NCBI GenBank assembly: GCA_047618115.1
Contig: JBLHKV010000148.1
Location: 1 to 9,694, forward strand
Direction of reading: 5' to 3'
DNA: 9,694 nucleotides
Source of the DNA: CALJGI01 sp047618115
Lineage (GTDB): Bacteria > Pseudomonadota > Gammaproteobacteria > Pseudomonadales > Halieaceae
Under the pieces are notes generated by a model, which was not told the origin of the DNA, did no database searches, and was given only the letters and a program-made list of their open reading frames with translations. Position numbers and translations under genes: made by a program. Of the stretch, positions 1 to 7,181 are shown one piece after another (position 1 is the first letter of the stretch; each line of letters starts with the position of its first letter).

Positions 1-654
1 ATCGGCGAACACCTGTATCTCAACGTGGCGGGGTCGAATGATGGCTCTTTCAAGTATCAGCTCTCCGGAGCCGAAGGCCGACTCGGCCTCGGCACGGGCC
101 AGCTTGATAGCGTTGGCCAGTTCATTGAAACTGTGCACCAGGCGCATTCCGCGACCCCCACCTCCGGCGGCAGCCTTAACCATGAGTGGTAGGCCAATAC
201 CATCAGCTTCCAGGAGCAAGGTCTCGTCGCGCTGATCTACTCCCTGATAGCCGGGCACGCAGGGGACCTCGGCGGCGAGCATGCGGCGTTTGGATTCCGC
301 TTTGTTACCCATAACGTTGATGGCTTCAACGCCGGGTCCGATAAACACCAGCCCGGCATCTTCGCAGGCCTGGGCAAAGTCCGCATTCTCACTTAAAAAC
401 CCATAGCCCGGATGGATGGCTTCAGCGCCACTGGATCTGGCTGCGTCGAGAATTTTTTCCGCCACCAGGTAAGATTCATTTACCGGGCTGGCTCCGATAT
501 GAACCGACTCGTCGGCCATTTTTACGTGGGGAGCTGTGGCGTCGGCGTCAGAATAAACTGCTACCGTTCTGTAACCAAGTGCTTTGGCAGTACGTATTAC
601 ACGGCAGGCAATTTCCCCACGGTTGGCAATCAATATGCTAGTAAATTTGCTCAT
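1..654 (-). CDS. atuF: Geranyl-CoA carboxylase biotin-carboxylase (alpha) subunit, N-terminal part; cut by window edge
   Basis: My translation of the reverse strand from the ATG at 654 gives 218 residues reading open to the left edge; the C-terminal two thirds, including the biotinyl domain, lie outside. Visible are the biotin-carboxylase N-terminal motif ANRGEIACRV (10-19), HPGYGFLSEN (81-90), MGNK (115-118), the ATP-grasp lysine K160 followed by the glycine-rich loop GGGGRG (164-169), and HVEIQVFAD (210-218). The family carboxylates biotin with ATP and bicarbonate for transfer by the beta subunit. Homology alone does not separate geranyl-CoA, 3-methylcrotonyl-CoA and propionyl-CoA carboxylase alpha subunits; the atuF call rests on the adjoining atuA, atuC and atuE genes. 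The start overlaps the upstream hydratase stop as ATGA (651-654), pointing to translational coupling; no strong Shine-Dalgarno sequence is seen. Confidence 0.9.
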   Translation of the reverse strand, partial: MSKFTSILIANRGEIACRVIRTAKALGYRTVAVYSDADATAPHVKMADESVHIGASPVNESYLVAEKILDAARSSGAEAIHPGYGFLSENADFAQACEDAGLVFIGPGVEAINVMGNKAESKRRMLAAEVPCVPGYQGVDQRDETLLLEADGIGLPLMVKAAAGGGGRGMRLVHSFNELANAIKLARAEAESAFGSGELILERAIIRPRHVEIQVFAD

Positions 655-1460
655 TCGCTGGCCCACCGTGGTTTCCGCTTTTCAATAAAGGCCGCGACAC
701 CCTCTCTACCTTCTTCACTCGTCATACAGGCTGCGAAACCCTCTGAGGCAAAGTCGAGCGCTTCGGATCTCGGGCGGCGGGTAGTTTCAAAAATAATGTT
801 TTTTGTCACTGCGTTGGCGCCGGGAGCGCAAGCTGAAATTTGATCTAGCACTTGTTCACATTTGGCCTCGAGATCGGCTGCATCCTCAGCCAGGATATGC
901 CCGATCCCAAACTTAACGGCATCCTCGCCTTTGAAGCGGGCGCCTGTCAGCATCAGACGTCGCGCCTGCGTCAGGCCCACCCGCTCAGTGACGAATGGCG
1001 CTATCTGCGCTGGAGGAATTCCGAGACTGGTTTCGCTCAGACGGAACTTGGCTCCACGCTCGACGATAGTAATATCGCCGACACACGTCAGGCCCAGACC
1101 TCCGCCAATCGCAGCGCCCTCAACTAATACGATGACGACCTGCGGCTGCTCATTGATCGCGATCAATACGTCGCCAAAACTACGGTTGCCGCGCGCGATT
1201 TCAGCAGCGCTTATCGTCTCGCCCTGCAGGCCAGACTTGAATCCCTTGATATCTCCTCCGGCGCAAAATACACCACCCTTGCCGCGCAGAACAATCGTGC
1301 GAACGCTGCGGTCATCGCGAACGGCATCGAGAACCGCCATCAGTTCCCCCGTCATTTCGGCGGTCAGCGCATTTTTGGCCTCGGGTCGATTTAACCAGAT
1401 CCTCAGCACACTTCCGGATCGTTCTACTATTAAATCTGTTGTCTCGGGGAGGTCTGTCAT
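651..1460 (-). CDS. atuE: Enoyl-CoA hydratase family protein, probable isohexenylglutaconyl-CoA hydratase
   Basis: A 269-residue crotonase-fold protein of normal family length. The first oxyanion-hole segment is GVFCAGGDIKGF (63-74), and the second is EGAAIGGGLGLTCVGDI (114-130). By alignment with classical enoyl-CoA hydratase, the first catalytic Glu (E144 in the rat enzyme) is replaced by Gly, whereas the second (E164) is kept as E143 in RLSETSLG. From memory, the branched-chain glutaconyl-CoA hydratases LiuC, AtuE and AUH also rely on the second Glu. Lying between the carboxylase beta and alpha genes, it most likely hydrates the carboxylation product of geranyl-CoA to 3-hydroxy-3-isohexenylglutaryl-CoA. 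It follows atuC after 24 bases and overlaps atuF by ATGA. The alternative is 3-methylglutaconyl-CoA hydratase of leucine catabolism. Confidence 0.85.
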   Translation of the reverse strand: MTDLPETTDLIVERSGSVLRIWLNRPEAKNALTAEMTGELMAVLDAVRDDRSVRTIVLRGKGGVFCAGGDIKGFKSGLQGETISAAEIARGNRSFGDVLIAINEQPQVVIVLVEGAAIGGGLGLTCVGDITIVERGAKFRLSETSLGIPPAQIAPFVTERVGLTQARRLMLTGARFKGEDAVKFGIGHILAEDAADLEAKCEQVLDQISACAPGANAVTKNIIFETTRRPRSEALDFASEGFAACMTSEEGREGVAAFIEKRKPRWASE

Positions 1461-1484
1461 AGTTTAGTTTCCATGCATGCGGTG

Positions 1485-3107
1485 CTAGAAGCGCGCGATA
1501 CCAAAGCTGTTGGGACGCACAATTCGGTGTCGGGTTTCCCAAACTGTCTGAAGTAAAAAGCCCAATAGGTTGCGGGTTTGGCGCGGGTCGATCATGCCGT
1601 CATCCAGAAAGTGTCCGGAGGTGTAAAAGGCGCTGGACTGGCTGTCGAAGTGGTTGGCCAGAAATGCTTCCTGCCCCTTAAGAGCCTCCTCGTCGACATC
1701 TACTCCTGTCGCAGCTGCTTTACCTCGAGCAACCATGGACATGGTCTTAGCCGCTTGTTCGCCCCCCATAACGCCCATGTAGGCATTGGGGAAGGTGTAG
1801 AGAAAATCCGGATCGTAGCCGCGACCACACATGCCGTAGTTTCCCGCACCAAAACTGGCTCCTGTCATTAGCGTAATTCGAGGGACCTCCAAGTTTCTCA
1901 CCGCCTGGATCATTTTAGATCCGTGTTTGATCATGCCTGCCTGTTCTGAGCGGGTGCCCACGATATAACCGGTGGTGTTTTGCATGAATACAATCGGGAT
2001 ATTGGCCTGGTCGCACAGTTGTAAGAACTGCGCCGCTTTATTTGCACCTGCGGGGTCGATCGGACCATTGTTGCCGACAATGCCGCAGGCCTGACCAAAT
2101 ACTTCAGCCTGCAGGCATACCGTGGATACGCCAAAGCGTGGCTTGAAGTCCAGAAAGTCTGAGCCGTCGACGACTCTGGCGACTAACTCTCGCATATCGT
2201 AGGGGTTTCGGTAGTCGGTAGGGATGACCCCGGCGAGTTCATCGGGGTCGTAGGCTGGTTCTTTAAAGCTCTTTTGCTTAATGGGCGAGCAGTTATCGTT
2301 CCACTGTAAGCGGTGTATTAATTCTCGTGTTACCAAAATGGCGTGGCCGTCACTATCTGCCAGATATTCTACCAACCCGGAGGTGCCGGCGTGCATTTCA
2401 GCGCCGCCGAGCTCTTCCTCGGTAGCGATTTCTCCCGTCGCCGCTTTCAACAGCGGCGGACCGGCGAGAAAGGCGCGGCCATTGTCTTTAACGGCAACCA
2501 CGTAATCGCTGAGCCCTGGCATGTACGCACCACCAGCGGTTGATGAGCCGTGAAGAATTGAAACAACGGGTATGCCCGCCTTACTTAGCTTCGCGAGGTT
2601 ACCGAATAACGAACCCCCTGCACTGAAGCCCTCGACGGTATAGTTCAGCAGGTCTCCGCCCGCGCTTTCCACCAGGTGAACAAAAGGCAACTTTTGCTCA
2701 AGCGCTATTTCTTCGGCGCGCCCCACCCGATAGCCTGTCGCAGCGGTTAGTGAACCCGCCTGGATACCGCTATCGTCGACTACGACTACACAGCGAACCC
2801 CCGAGATGTAGCCGATACCGGTTATGACGGTAGAGCCCGGCAAGGATTTTTCAGGATCTGGTGTGTCGACGAGGTAGCCTGCGAGATTGCCGATAGTGAG
2901 AAATGGCATGCCCGGGTCCAGTAATCGATTCAAGCGTTCTCTTGGCGTAAGTTGGCCGCGCGCTGTAAACCGGGCTTTGCGTTTCTCAGAAATAGTCGCG
3001 CCACGGCCATTCAATTCCTGAAGCTTTTCTACCAACTCCAGCATCTCGTTTCGGTTTCGGTTGTAGCCTGCCGAACTGGTATTAATTTTGGAGGCGAATA
3101 CGCTCAT
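1485..3107 (-). CDS. atuC: Geranyl-CoA carboxylase carboxyltransferase (beta) subunit
   Basis: A 540-residue acyl-CoA carboxyltransferase, full length for AtuC/LiuB-type beta subunits. N-terminal family features include RGQLTPRERLNRLLDPG (50-66) and VVDDSGIQAGSLTAATG (109-125). The acyl-CoA site segment GSSTAGGAYMPGLSD (187-201) and the C-terminal motif GASFGAGNYGMCGRGYDP are both present. The enzyme moves carboxylate from biotin to the gamma carbon of an enoyl-CoA. The segment GSLFGNLAKLSKAGIP (165-180) aligns with the methylcrotonyl-CoA carboxylase segment GRIF(F/Y)NQANMSARGIP, placing Gly169 where that enzyme has Phe. From memory, this Phe-to-Gly change opens the pocket for the geranyl chain in geranyl-CoA carboxylase, which favours AtuC over LiuB. 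The start overlaps the atuA stop by ATGA (3104-3107). Confidence 0.92.
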   Translation of the reverse strand: MSVFASKINTSSAGYNRNRNEMLELVEKLQELNGRGATISEKRKARFTARGQLTPRERLNRLLDPGMPFLTIGNLAGYLVDTPDPEKSLPGSTVITGIGYISGVRCVVVVDDSGIQAGSLTAATGYRVGRAEEIALEQKLPFVHLVESAGGDLLNYTVEGFSAGGSLFGNLAKLSKAGIPVVSILHGSSTAGGAYMPGLSDYVVAVKDNGRAFLAGPPLLKAATGEIATEEELGGAEMHAGTSGLVEYLADSDGHAILVTRELIHRLQWNDNCSPIKQKSFKEPAYDPDELAGVIPTDYRNPYDMRELVARVVDGSDFLDFKPRFGVSTVCLQAEVFGQACGIVGNNGPIDPAGANKAAQFLQLCDQANIPIVFMQNTTGYIVGTRSEQAGMIKHGSKMIQAVRNLEVPRITLMTGASFGAGNYGMCGRGYDPDFLYTFPNAYMGVMGGEQAAKTMSMVARGKAAATGVDVDEEALKGQEAFLANHFDSQSSAFYTSGHFLDDGMIDPRQTRNLLGFLLQTVWETRHRIVRPNSFGIARF

Positions 3108-4909
3108 AACAAACTCTCGGCAATACTGACGGGGACGGGAATGGGGCAGGTCAGCAACAGCTGTGCATAGCCTTTACCTTGGTTGTCGTTGCGAAGACTA
3201 GCGATGCCACCACCACCCAGAACTTTGTGCAGCAGGAAATTTATAGCGAGAGAACCGGGTAGGAGAAAACGCTCGACGCTATCTTTGTCGGGGGTCTCCA
3301 GGAAGTGAGCAAAACGCTCAATAACGAGCTCAGTAGTCAGTGCATCTACGATGTAGGGGAGATAGTTGGGCTGTCGTGCGATGATCCCGATGTTTGCCTT
3401 GTCACCCTTGTCGCCACTTCGTCCTATCGCAAGCTTGATCAGCGGCACTTCAATAAGGTCGCCGGAATCTTGCGAAGACGGCCACAGAGGTCTAACGATT
3501 TGCAGGGAATCGAATGCCGCGCAAGGAGTCTTCTCGCATAGAATGAGTTCGCCGCCGTTATCAATTGTGACGGCCACCGTGCTTTTGTCGAGGGCAAAGG
3601 AAAACAGTCGGACGACGGGTGATGGTCGAGGTCGTCCTCCCTGGAAGCCTGAAAGCCCGGGCGGCGTCGCCAGTCCCAGTCCGACCGCCTCCTTGAGCAT
3701 GATCCCGATCCCGATCGCCTCCGGGTGTTTTGCGGCGATTTTCATAGCGACTTCGCGGCAATTCTTAACTGCGGAAAATGCACCGAACTGACTTTCCGCA
3801 CCGATCATTTCGATGCTGGTTTCACTGAAATCAGCTAATCCATGAGCCTTAAAGGTGTTGCGAGATGCTTTAAATATAGCCTCACCCAGGGCGCGCGCCT
3901 TTTTTGCGGCGTCGACGCCGTAAAAGGTCATATACGTGCCTCCGCGAAACTGATCTGCATAGGTCACCGACACTTTATAGGTGTCGGGAGCGGATTTACC
4001 TGTAGCACCAATAACCCTGACTCTGTCCGTATCGGTCTGTACCAGGGTGACAGTCGAAAAGTCACAAACGACGTCCGGTAGGATGTAGGCCTGCGGGTCG
4101 CCTATTTCATACAGCATTTGCTCCGCTACAGTGCCGGTTGTGACCAGCCCTCCGGTGTTGGCAGGTTTTGTACAGGTGAAAACACCGTCGGAGTCGATCT
4201 CAGCGATGGGGTAGCCAATATCCTCCATGCCTTTGACCTGCTCCCAATCGGTGAAGTTACCGCCAGTCGCCTGGGGGCCACACTCTAGAATGTGACCCGC
4301 AAGGGAGCCCATTGCTAGGAAATTCAGGTCCTGTGGCTGCCAGCCAAATGCGTGGATACAAGCTCCCAACGTAACTGCGCTATCGACGCAACGGCCCGTT
4401 ATTACAATATCTGCGCCGAGGTCGAGAGCGCGGGCGATAGGAAAGGCGCCAAGGTAGGCGTTAATACTTTGAATTTTTGCTGTATCCGGAAAGCTCTCTT
4501 CGGAGAACATTTCCGTGATGCCCTGACCCGACAGCGAATCACCGCGATCCATCAGGTCATCGCCACTGATGCAAGCCACACTCAATTCGAGACCCTGTTC
4601 GGCGATAAGCTCACGCAGAGCCTGAGCGCAGGCCTGAGGATTGACACCCCCGGCGTTTGAGATTATTCGAACTTTCTGCCGGGAAATTTCCTTTAGGTTG
4701 GGGAGCATGGCCGCGGTTACAAAATCCAGTGCATAGCCTTTACTGGCATCCTTCGCGCGTGCTCTGGCCATAATGGACATAGTAATTTCAGCGAGGTAGT
4801 CGTAGACGATAAAGGCCAAATCTTCGCCGGACAGAAGTTGCGGAGTTGCGCGTGCCGCATCACCCCAAAAACCGCTTGCCCCGCCAATTCGTAGAAGATT
4901 GTTTGTCAT
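3104..4909 (-). CDS. atuA: Acyclic terpene utilization protein AtuA (DUF1446 plus AtuA-like C-terminal domain)
   Basis: A 601-residue protein with the two-part architecture of AtuA. The long N-terminal DUF1446 region starts with RIGGASGFWGD (7-17) and carries SNAGGVNP and ITGRCVDSAVTLGA. The C-terminal AtuA-like domain (about 485-601) has the signature GRSGDKGDKANIGI (496-509). AtuA is needed for growth on citronellol/geraniol in Pseudomonas, but its chemical role is not settled; a part in converting the hydroxy-isohexenylglutaryl-CoA intermediate has been considered. No signal peptide or membrane segment is visible, so it is probably cytoplasmic. It follows a 119-base gap with an inverted repeat and is the first gene of the tightly linked atuA-C-E-F run. 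The Shine-Dalgarno match before the ATG at 4909 is weak. Confidence 0.92.
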   Translation of the reverse strand: MTNNLLRIGGASGFWGDAARATPQLLSGEDLAFIVYDYLAEITMSIMARARAKDASKGYALDFVTAAMLPNLKEISRQKVRIISNAGGVNPQACAQALRELIAEQGLELSVACISGDDLMDRGDSLSGQGITEMFSEESFPDTAKIQSINAYLGAFPIARALDLGADIVITGRCVDSAVTLGACIHAFGWQPQDLNFLAMGSLAGHILECGPQATGGNFTDWEQVKGMEDIGYPIAEIDSDGVFTCTKPANTGGLVTTGTVAEQMLYEIGDPQAYILPDVVCDFSTVTLVQTDTDRVRVIGATGKSAPDTYKVSVTYADQFRGGTYMTFYGVDAAKKARALGEAIFKASRNTFKAHGLADFSETSIEMIGAESQFGAFSAVKNCREVAMKIAAKHPEAIGIGIMLKEAVGLGLATPPGLSGFQGGRPRPSPVVRLFSFALDKSTVAVTIDNGGELILCEKTPCAAFDSLQIVRPLWPSSQDSGDLIEVPLIKLAIGRSGDKGDKANIGIIARQPNYLPYIVDALTTELVIERFAHFLETPDKDSVERFLLPGSLAINFLLHKVLGGGGIASLRNDNQGKGYAQLLLTCPIPVPVSIAESLL

Positions 4910-4997
4910 GCTGTTGTTCCACTTTTCTGTGACGCTGTGATACTACTCGCTGAGTTAGGTCCGATCTTTGGATACGGTGCCAGCGGCATGACAGAAT

Positions 4998-5019
4998 GTG
5001 CCAAATACACTTTTGGCAC
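4998..5019. promoter_or_regulatory. 8-bp perfect inverted repeat upstream of atuA, candidate operator
   Basis: GTGCCAAA (4998-5005) and its exact reverse complement TTTGGCAC (5012-5019) flank a 6-base spacer, TACACT. A further GTGCCA half-site lies at 4977-4982. The repeat sits about 90 bases upstream of atuA and immediately after the crotonase stop at 5029. No run of T follows on the minus strand, so a rho-independent terminator is unlikely. From memory, the TetR-family repressor AtuR of P. aeruginosa binds inverted repeats upstream of atuA, so an operator is the natural guess. No regulator gene is in the window. Confidence 0.45.
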
Positions 5020-5028
5020 TCAATCGGT

Positions 5029-5901
5029 TTACCACCATGGATAAAAATCGGGCATGTCTTTGGAGACAGTATCGGTGAACTGTGCTGGACGTTTTTCCAG
5101 AAATGCTTGGATACCCTCATTTCCACCAATTTGACTGGTATAGAAAACGGCGAGAGAGTCTACTTTGTGAGCTTCAATCGGGTGTGATTGTGCGGAGTTT
5201 CGATACATCATCTGCCGGGTGAGGGCTATGGCCACTGGGCTGCGCTGGGCAATAATACCGGCAATTCTATAGGCTTCATCCAACAGCTCGTCAGCGGCTA
5301 ATACTGCCTTTACGAAGCCGGCTTCCTTTGCAGCTGTGGCGGACAATATCTCGCCGGTATAACTCCACTCCAGTGCTTGTGATATACCGACAATTCTGGG
5401 TAAAAACCAGCTCGAACAAGCTTCAGGAACAATTCCTATCTTATTGAAAACAAAACCTATTTTTGCATGTACTGAGGCCAGTCGAATATCCATAGCGCAG
5501 GTCATTGTCGCGCCTATCCCGACCGCAGCGCCATTGATTGCCGCAATTACCGGCTTGTTACATTCATAGATCGCCAGGGTGAGTAATCCGCCGGTGTCAC
5601 GAACCTCCCGAATAAAGTCAGGATCATCTATTTTGTTCTCCATATCAGCCATGCTCGGTTGCGCTGAATCGCTAAGACCGAAGGTATTGCCGGAGGCGGA
5701 GAGGTCCATACCGGCACAAAAAGCTCGACCGCTGCCCGTCACCACGATTGCGCTAATGGCGTCGTCGGCGCTGGCCCGAATAAATGCGTCTCTTAATTCA
5801 CCCGCCATTTCGACGCTAAAGGCATTCAATTGCTCTGGACGATCAATGGTAATGGTGAGAATTTTGTCGCTGATCTCGTATTTTATGGTGTTGTAGCTCA
5901 T
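5029..5901 (-). CDS. Crotonase-fold protein, enoyl-CoA isomerase type
   Basis: A 290-residue crotonase. I start it at the ATG at 5901 because AAAGGA (5908-5913) lies six bases upstream; the longer frame to 5964 begins with TTG, has no ribosome-binding site and would run towards the preceding stop at 5948. Oxyanion-hole segments are FCAGMDL (61-67) and NGAAVGIGATMTCAMDI (123-139). Both hydratase glutamates are absent by alignment (Thr and Phe stand in their places). Instead E160 lies in IGIVPEACSSWFLPRIVG (155-172), resembling the position of the catalytic Glu in ECI2-type delta3-delta2-enoyl-CoA isomerases (PEGCSS). This favours double-bond isomerisation over hydration, for example during beta-oxidation of unsaturated terpene-derived acyl-CoAs. 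The substrate is unknown. It follows the HMG-CoA reductase gene after 46 bases. Confidence 0.85.
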   Translation of the reverse strand: MSYNTIKYEISDKILTITIDRPEQLNAFSVEMAGELRDAFIRASADDAISAIVVTGSGRAFCAGMDLSASGNTFGLSDSAQPSMADMENKIDDPDFIREVRDTGGLLTLAIYECNKPVIAAINGAAVGIGATMTCAMDIRLASVHAKIGFVFNKIGIVPEACSSWFLPRIVGISQALEWSYTGEILSATAAKEAGFVKAVLAADELLDEAYRIAGIIAQRSPVAIALTRQMMYRNSAQSHPIEAHKVDSLAVFYTSQIGGNEGIQAFLEKRPAQFTDTVSKDMPDFYPWW

Positions 5902-5907
5902 GCGCTG

Positions 5908-5913
5908 TCCTTT
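5908..5913 (-). promoter_or_regulatory. Ribosome binding site setting the crotonase start
   Basis: Reverse-strand AAAGGA, six bases before the ATG at 5901. It supports the 290-residue protein over the longer TTG-started frame. Confidence 0.75.
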
Positions 5914-5947
5914 GAATGTTCGAGCGTGAAAGGGTTGGTCGGGGCTA

Positions 5948-7132
5948 TTAGCGATTACGGCCAAGTTTTTCGTGGGCGTCTACCCAATCGCTTTTACGGG
6001 TTTCTTTGTCCACGCGAGTGGCTGCTACCAGAGAAATTTCACCGGCCAGCACTGTAGCGGCTGCAATCTCGGCGAGCCGGTGCGCTTTGCCGGGCCCAAA
6101 GCAATCCATAATTTCCAGGCACTCGCGCTGGGTTGACAACGCAGTGCCACCTCCATAAGTCGCGACGATAATGGAGGGTAGGGTGATGGAATAGTACAGA
6201 TCACCTGAGCTGGTGATCTGGTTGTAGACCGTGCACTGATTTGATTCGCCAATATTGGCAGCATCCTGGCCAGTGGCGATATAAAGCGCAGCCAAACCGT
6301 TGGCCGGATGGGCCGCATTGTTCGACGCTCCAGAGATCTGTGCCGACAATGTACTGATTGTATAGCCAAACTGAAGCTGCCAAGGCGAGATTCGCAAGTG
6401 TGATTGCAGCACGTCTGCTGGGATGGTGATTTCTGCGGTAACCCGCTTGCCGCGGTTTTTCAATCCATTGACGTAGGATGTTTTCTTTTCGGTATCGAAA
6501 TTTGCCGACAGCATGTAATTGCGCAAAGTTGGGTATTGGGCGCGAATCCATTCACAGGCGGCGAAGGTCGCTTTGCTGGTCATATTCTGACCTGCGGCGT
6601 CACCTGTGGTGAAGTTAAACCGGGTCAGGACAAAATTATGCTGTATGTACTGCTCGATCTCGATCAGCTTTCCTATCGAGGTAGTTGCCTCTGCAACCGC
6701 CTTTATCGCGACAAAGTTCTCGGTTAACCACAGTCCAAAGTCTCTGGCTTCACGTCCATCTCGAAATAGAAAAGCCGGTGCTCGTTGCATCGCCTCGCCA
6801 ACCACGGTTGTTTTCACACCGCCGCAGGCGCGTATTACTTTCATTCCCCGGTTATAGCTTGCCAGCAGAGTTCCCTCAACCGTTGCCATGGGGACATAGT
6901 ATTCGCCCTGAGCGTGCTCACCGTCTATCAATAGAGGGCCAGCGAGACCTATAGGTATTTGTGCGACACCAAACAGGTTTTCTATATTTCCCGCCATACT
7001 GGCCGGATCGAAGGAGAATCGCTTGCTATGCTCGAGTCTGGCTGGAGTATTCTGCTCAATGAAGTCCTGGCGTTCAGCGATAATTTTGGTGCTGTAATCG
7101 TCTTCCCGCGAACGGGGGATACGCTTGCTCAT
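5948..7132 (-). CDS. Hydroxymethylglutaryl-CoA reductase homologue, soluble class I-like
   Basis: A 394-residue soluble HMG-CoA reductase without membrane anchor, close in size to archaeal enzymes. Family motifs in order are GNIENLFGVAQIPIGLAGPL (48-67), PMATVEGTLLASYNRG (81-96), EKKTSYVNGLKNRGK (215-229), ATGQDAAN (286-293) and YGGGTALSTQ (326-335). All four catalytic residues are identifiable by alignment to the human enzyme: E86 (E559), K216 (K691), D290 (D767) and H387 (H866, in DAHEKLGR). The conserved DAMGMN stretch reads DAAGQN (178-183), an unusual change. The family converts HMG-CoA and two NAD(P)H to mevalonate, or the reverse. The ATG at 7132 has CAGGAG eight bases upstream (7141-7146). 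Its place between an SDR, a crotonase and atu genes suggests an acyl-CoA catabolic or salvage role. No other mevalonate-pathway gene is in the window. Confidence 0.9.
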   Translation of the reverse strand: MSKRIPRSREDDYSTKIIAERQDFIEQNTPARLEHSKRFSFDPASMAGNIENLFGVAQIPIGLAGPLLIDGEHAQGEYYVPMATVEGTLLASYNRGMKVIRACGGVKTTVVGEAMQRAPAFLFRDGREARDFGLWLTENFVAIKAVAEATTSIGKLIEIEQYIQHNFVLTRFNFTTGDAAGQNMTSKATFAACEWIRAQYPTLRNYMLSANFDTEKKTSYVNGLKNRGKRVTAEITIPADVLQSHLRISPWQLQFGYTISTLSAQISGASNNAAHPANGLAALYIATGQDAANIGESNQCTVYNQITSSGDLYYSITLPSIIVATYGGGTALSTQRECLEIMDCFGPGKAHRLAEIAAATVLAGEISLVAATRVDKETRKSDWVDAHEKLGRNR

Positions 7133-7140
7133 AGTGATAA

Positions 7141-7146
7141 CTCCTG
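7141..7146 (-). promoter_or_regulatory. Ribosome binding site of the HMG-CoA reductase gene
   Basis: Reverse-strand CAGGAG lies eight bases before the ATG at 7132, within the 49-base gap that follows the SDR stop at 7182. It confirms that start. Confidence 0.75.
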
Positions 7147-7181
7147 AATGTAATACGCGTTACGGCGCAAATGTACCGATA

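Noticed and set aside
412..843. 143-codon plus-strand open frame across the atuF start and atuE end
   Set aside because: It lies antisense to two well-supported genes, has no recognisable motif, and is best explained as a shadow frame.
862..1467. 201-codon plus-strand open frame antisense to atuE
   Set aside because: The product is rich in Arg, Pro and Ser as expected of an antisense reading, and atuE carries clear crotonase motifs.
4910..5028. Sigma-54 promoter suggested by TGGCAC elements
   Set aside because: The required GC at the -12 position is missing at correct spacing from each TGGCAC.
4860..5129. Minus-strand frame of 89 codons bridging the gap before atuA
   Set aside because: It overlaps the end of the crotonase and the start of atuA in another frame, and its sequence shows no domain or good ribosome site.
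5902..5964. N-terminal extension of the crotonase from the TTG at 5964
   Set aside because: The TTG lacks a ribosome site, whereas the ATG at 5901 has AAAGGA at six bases and matches the usual family start.
7150..7163. Imperfect palindrome around ACGCGT between SDR and HMG-CoA reductase
   Set aside because: Only a 6-base core and 4-base outer ends match; this is too weak to separate from chance.
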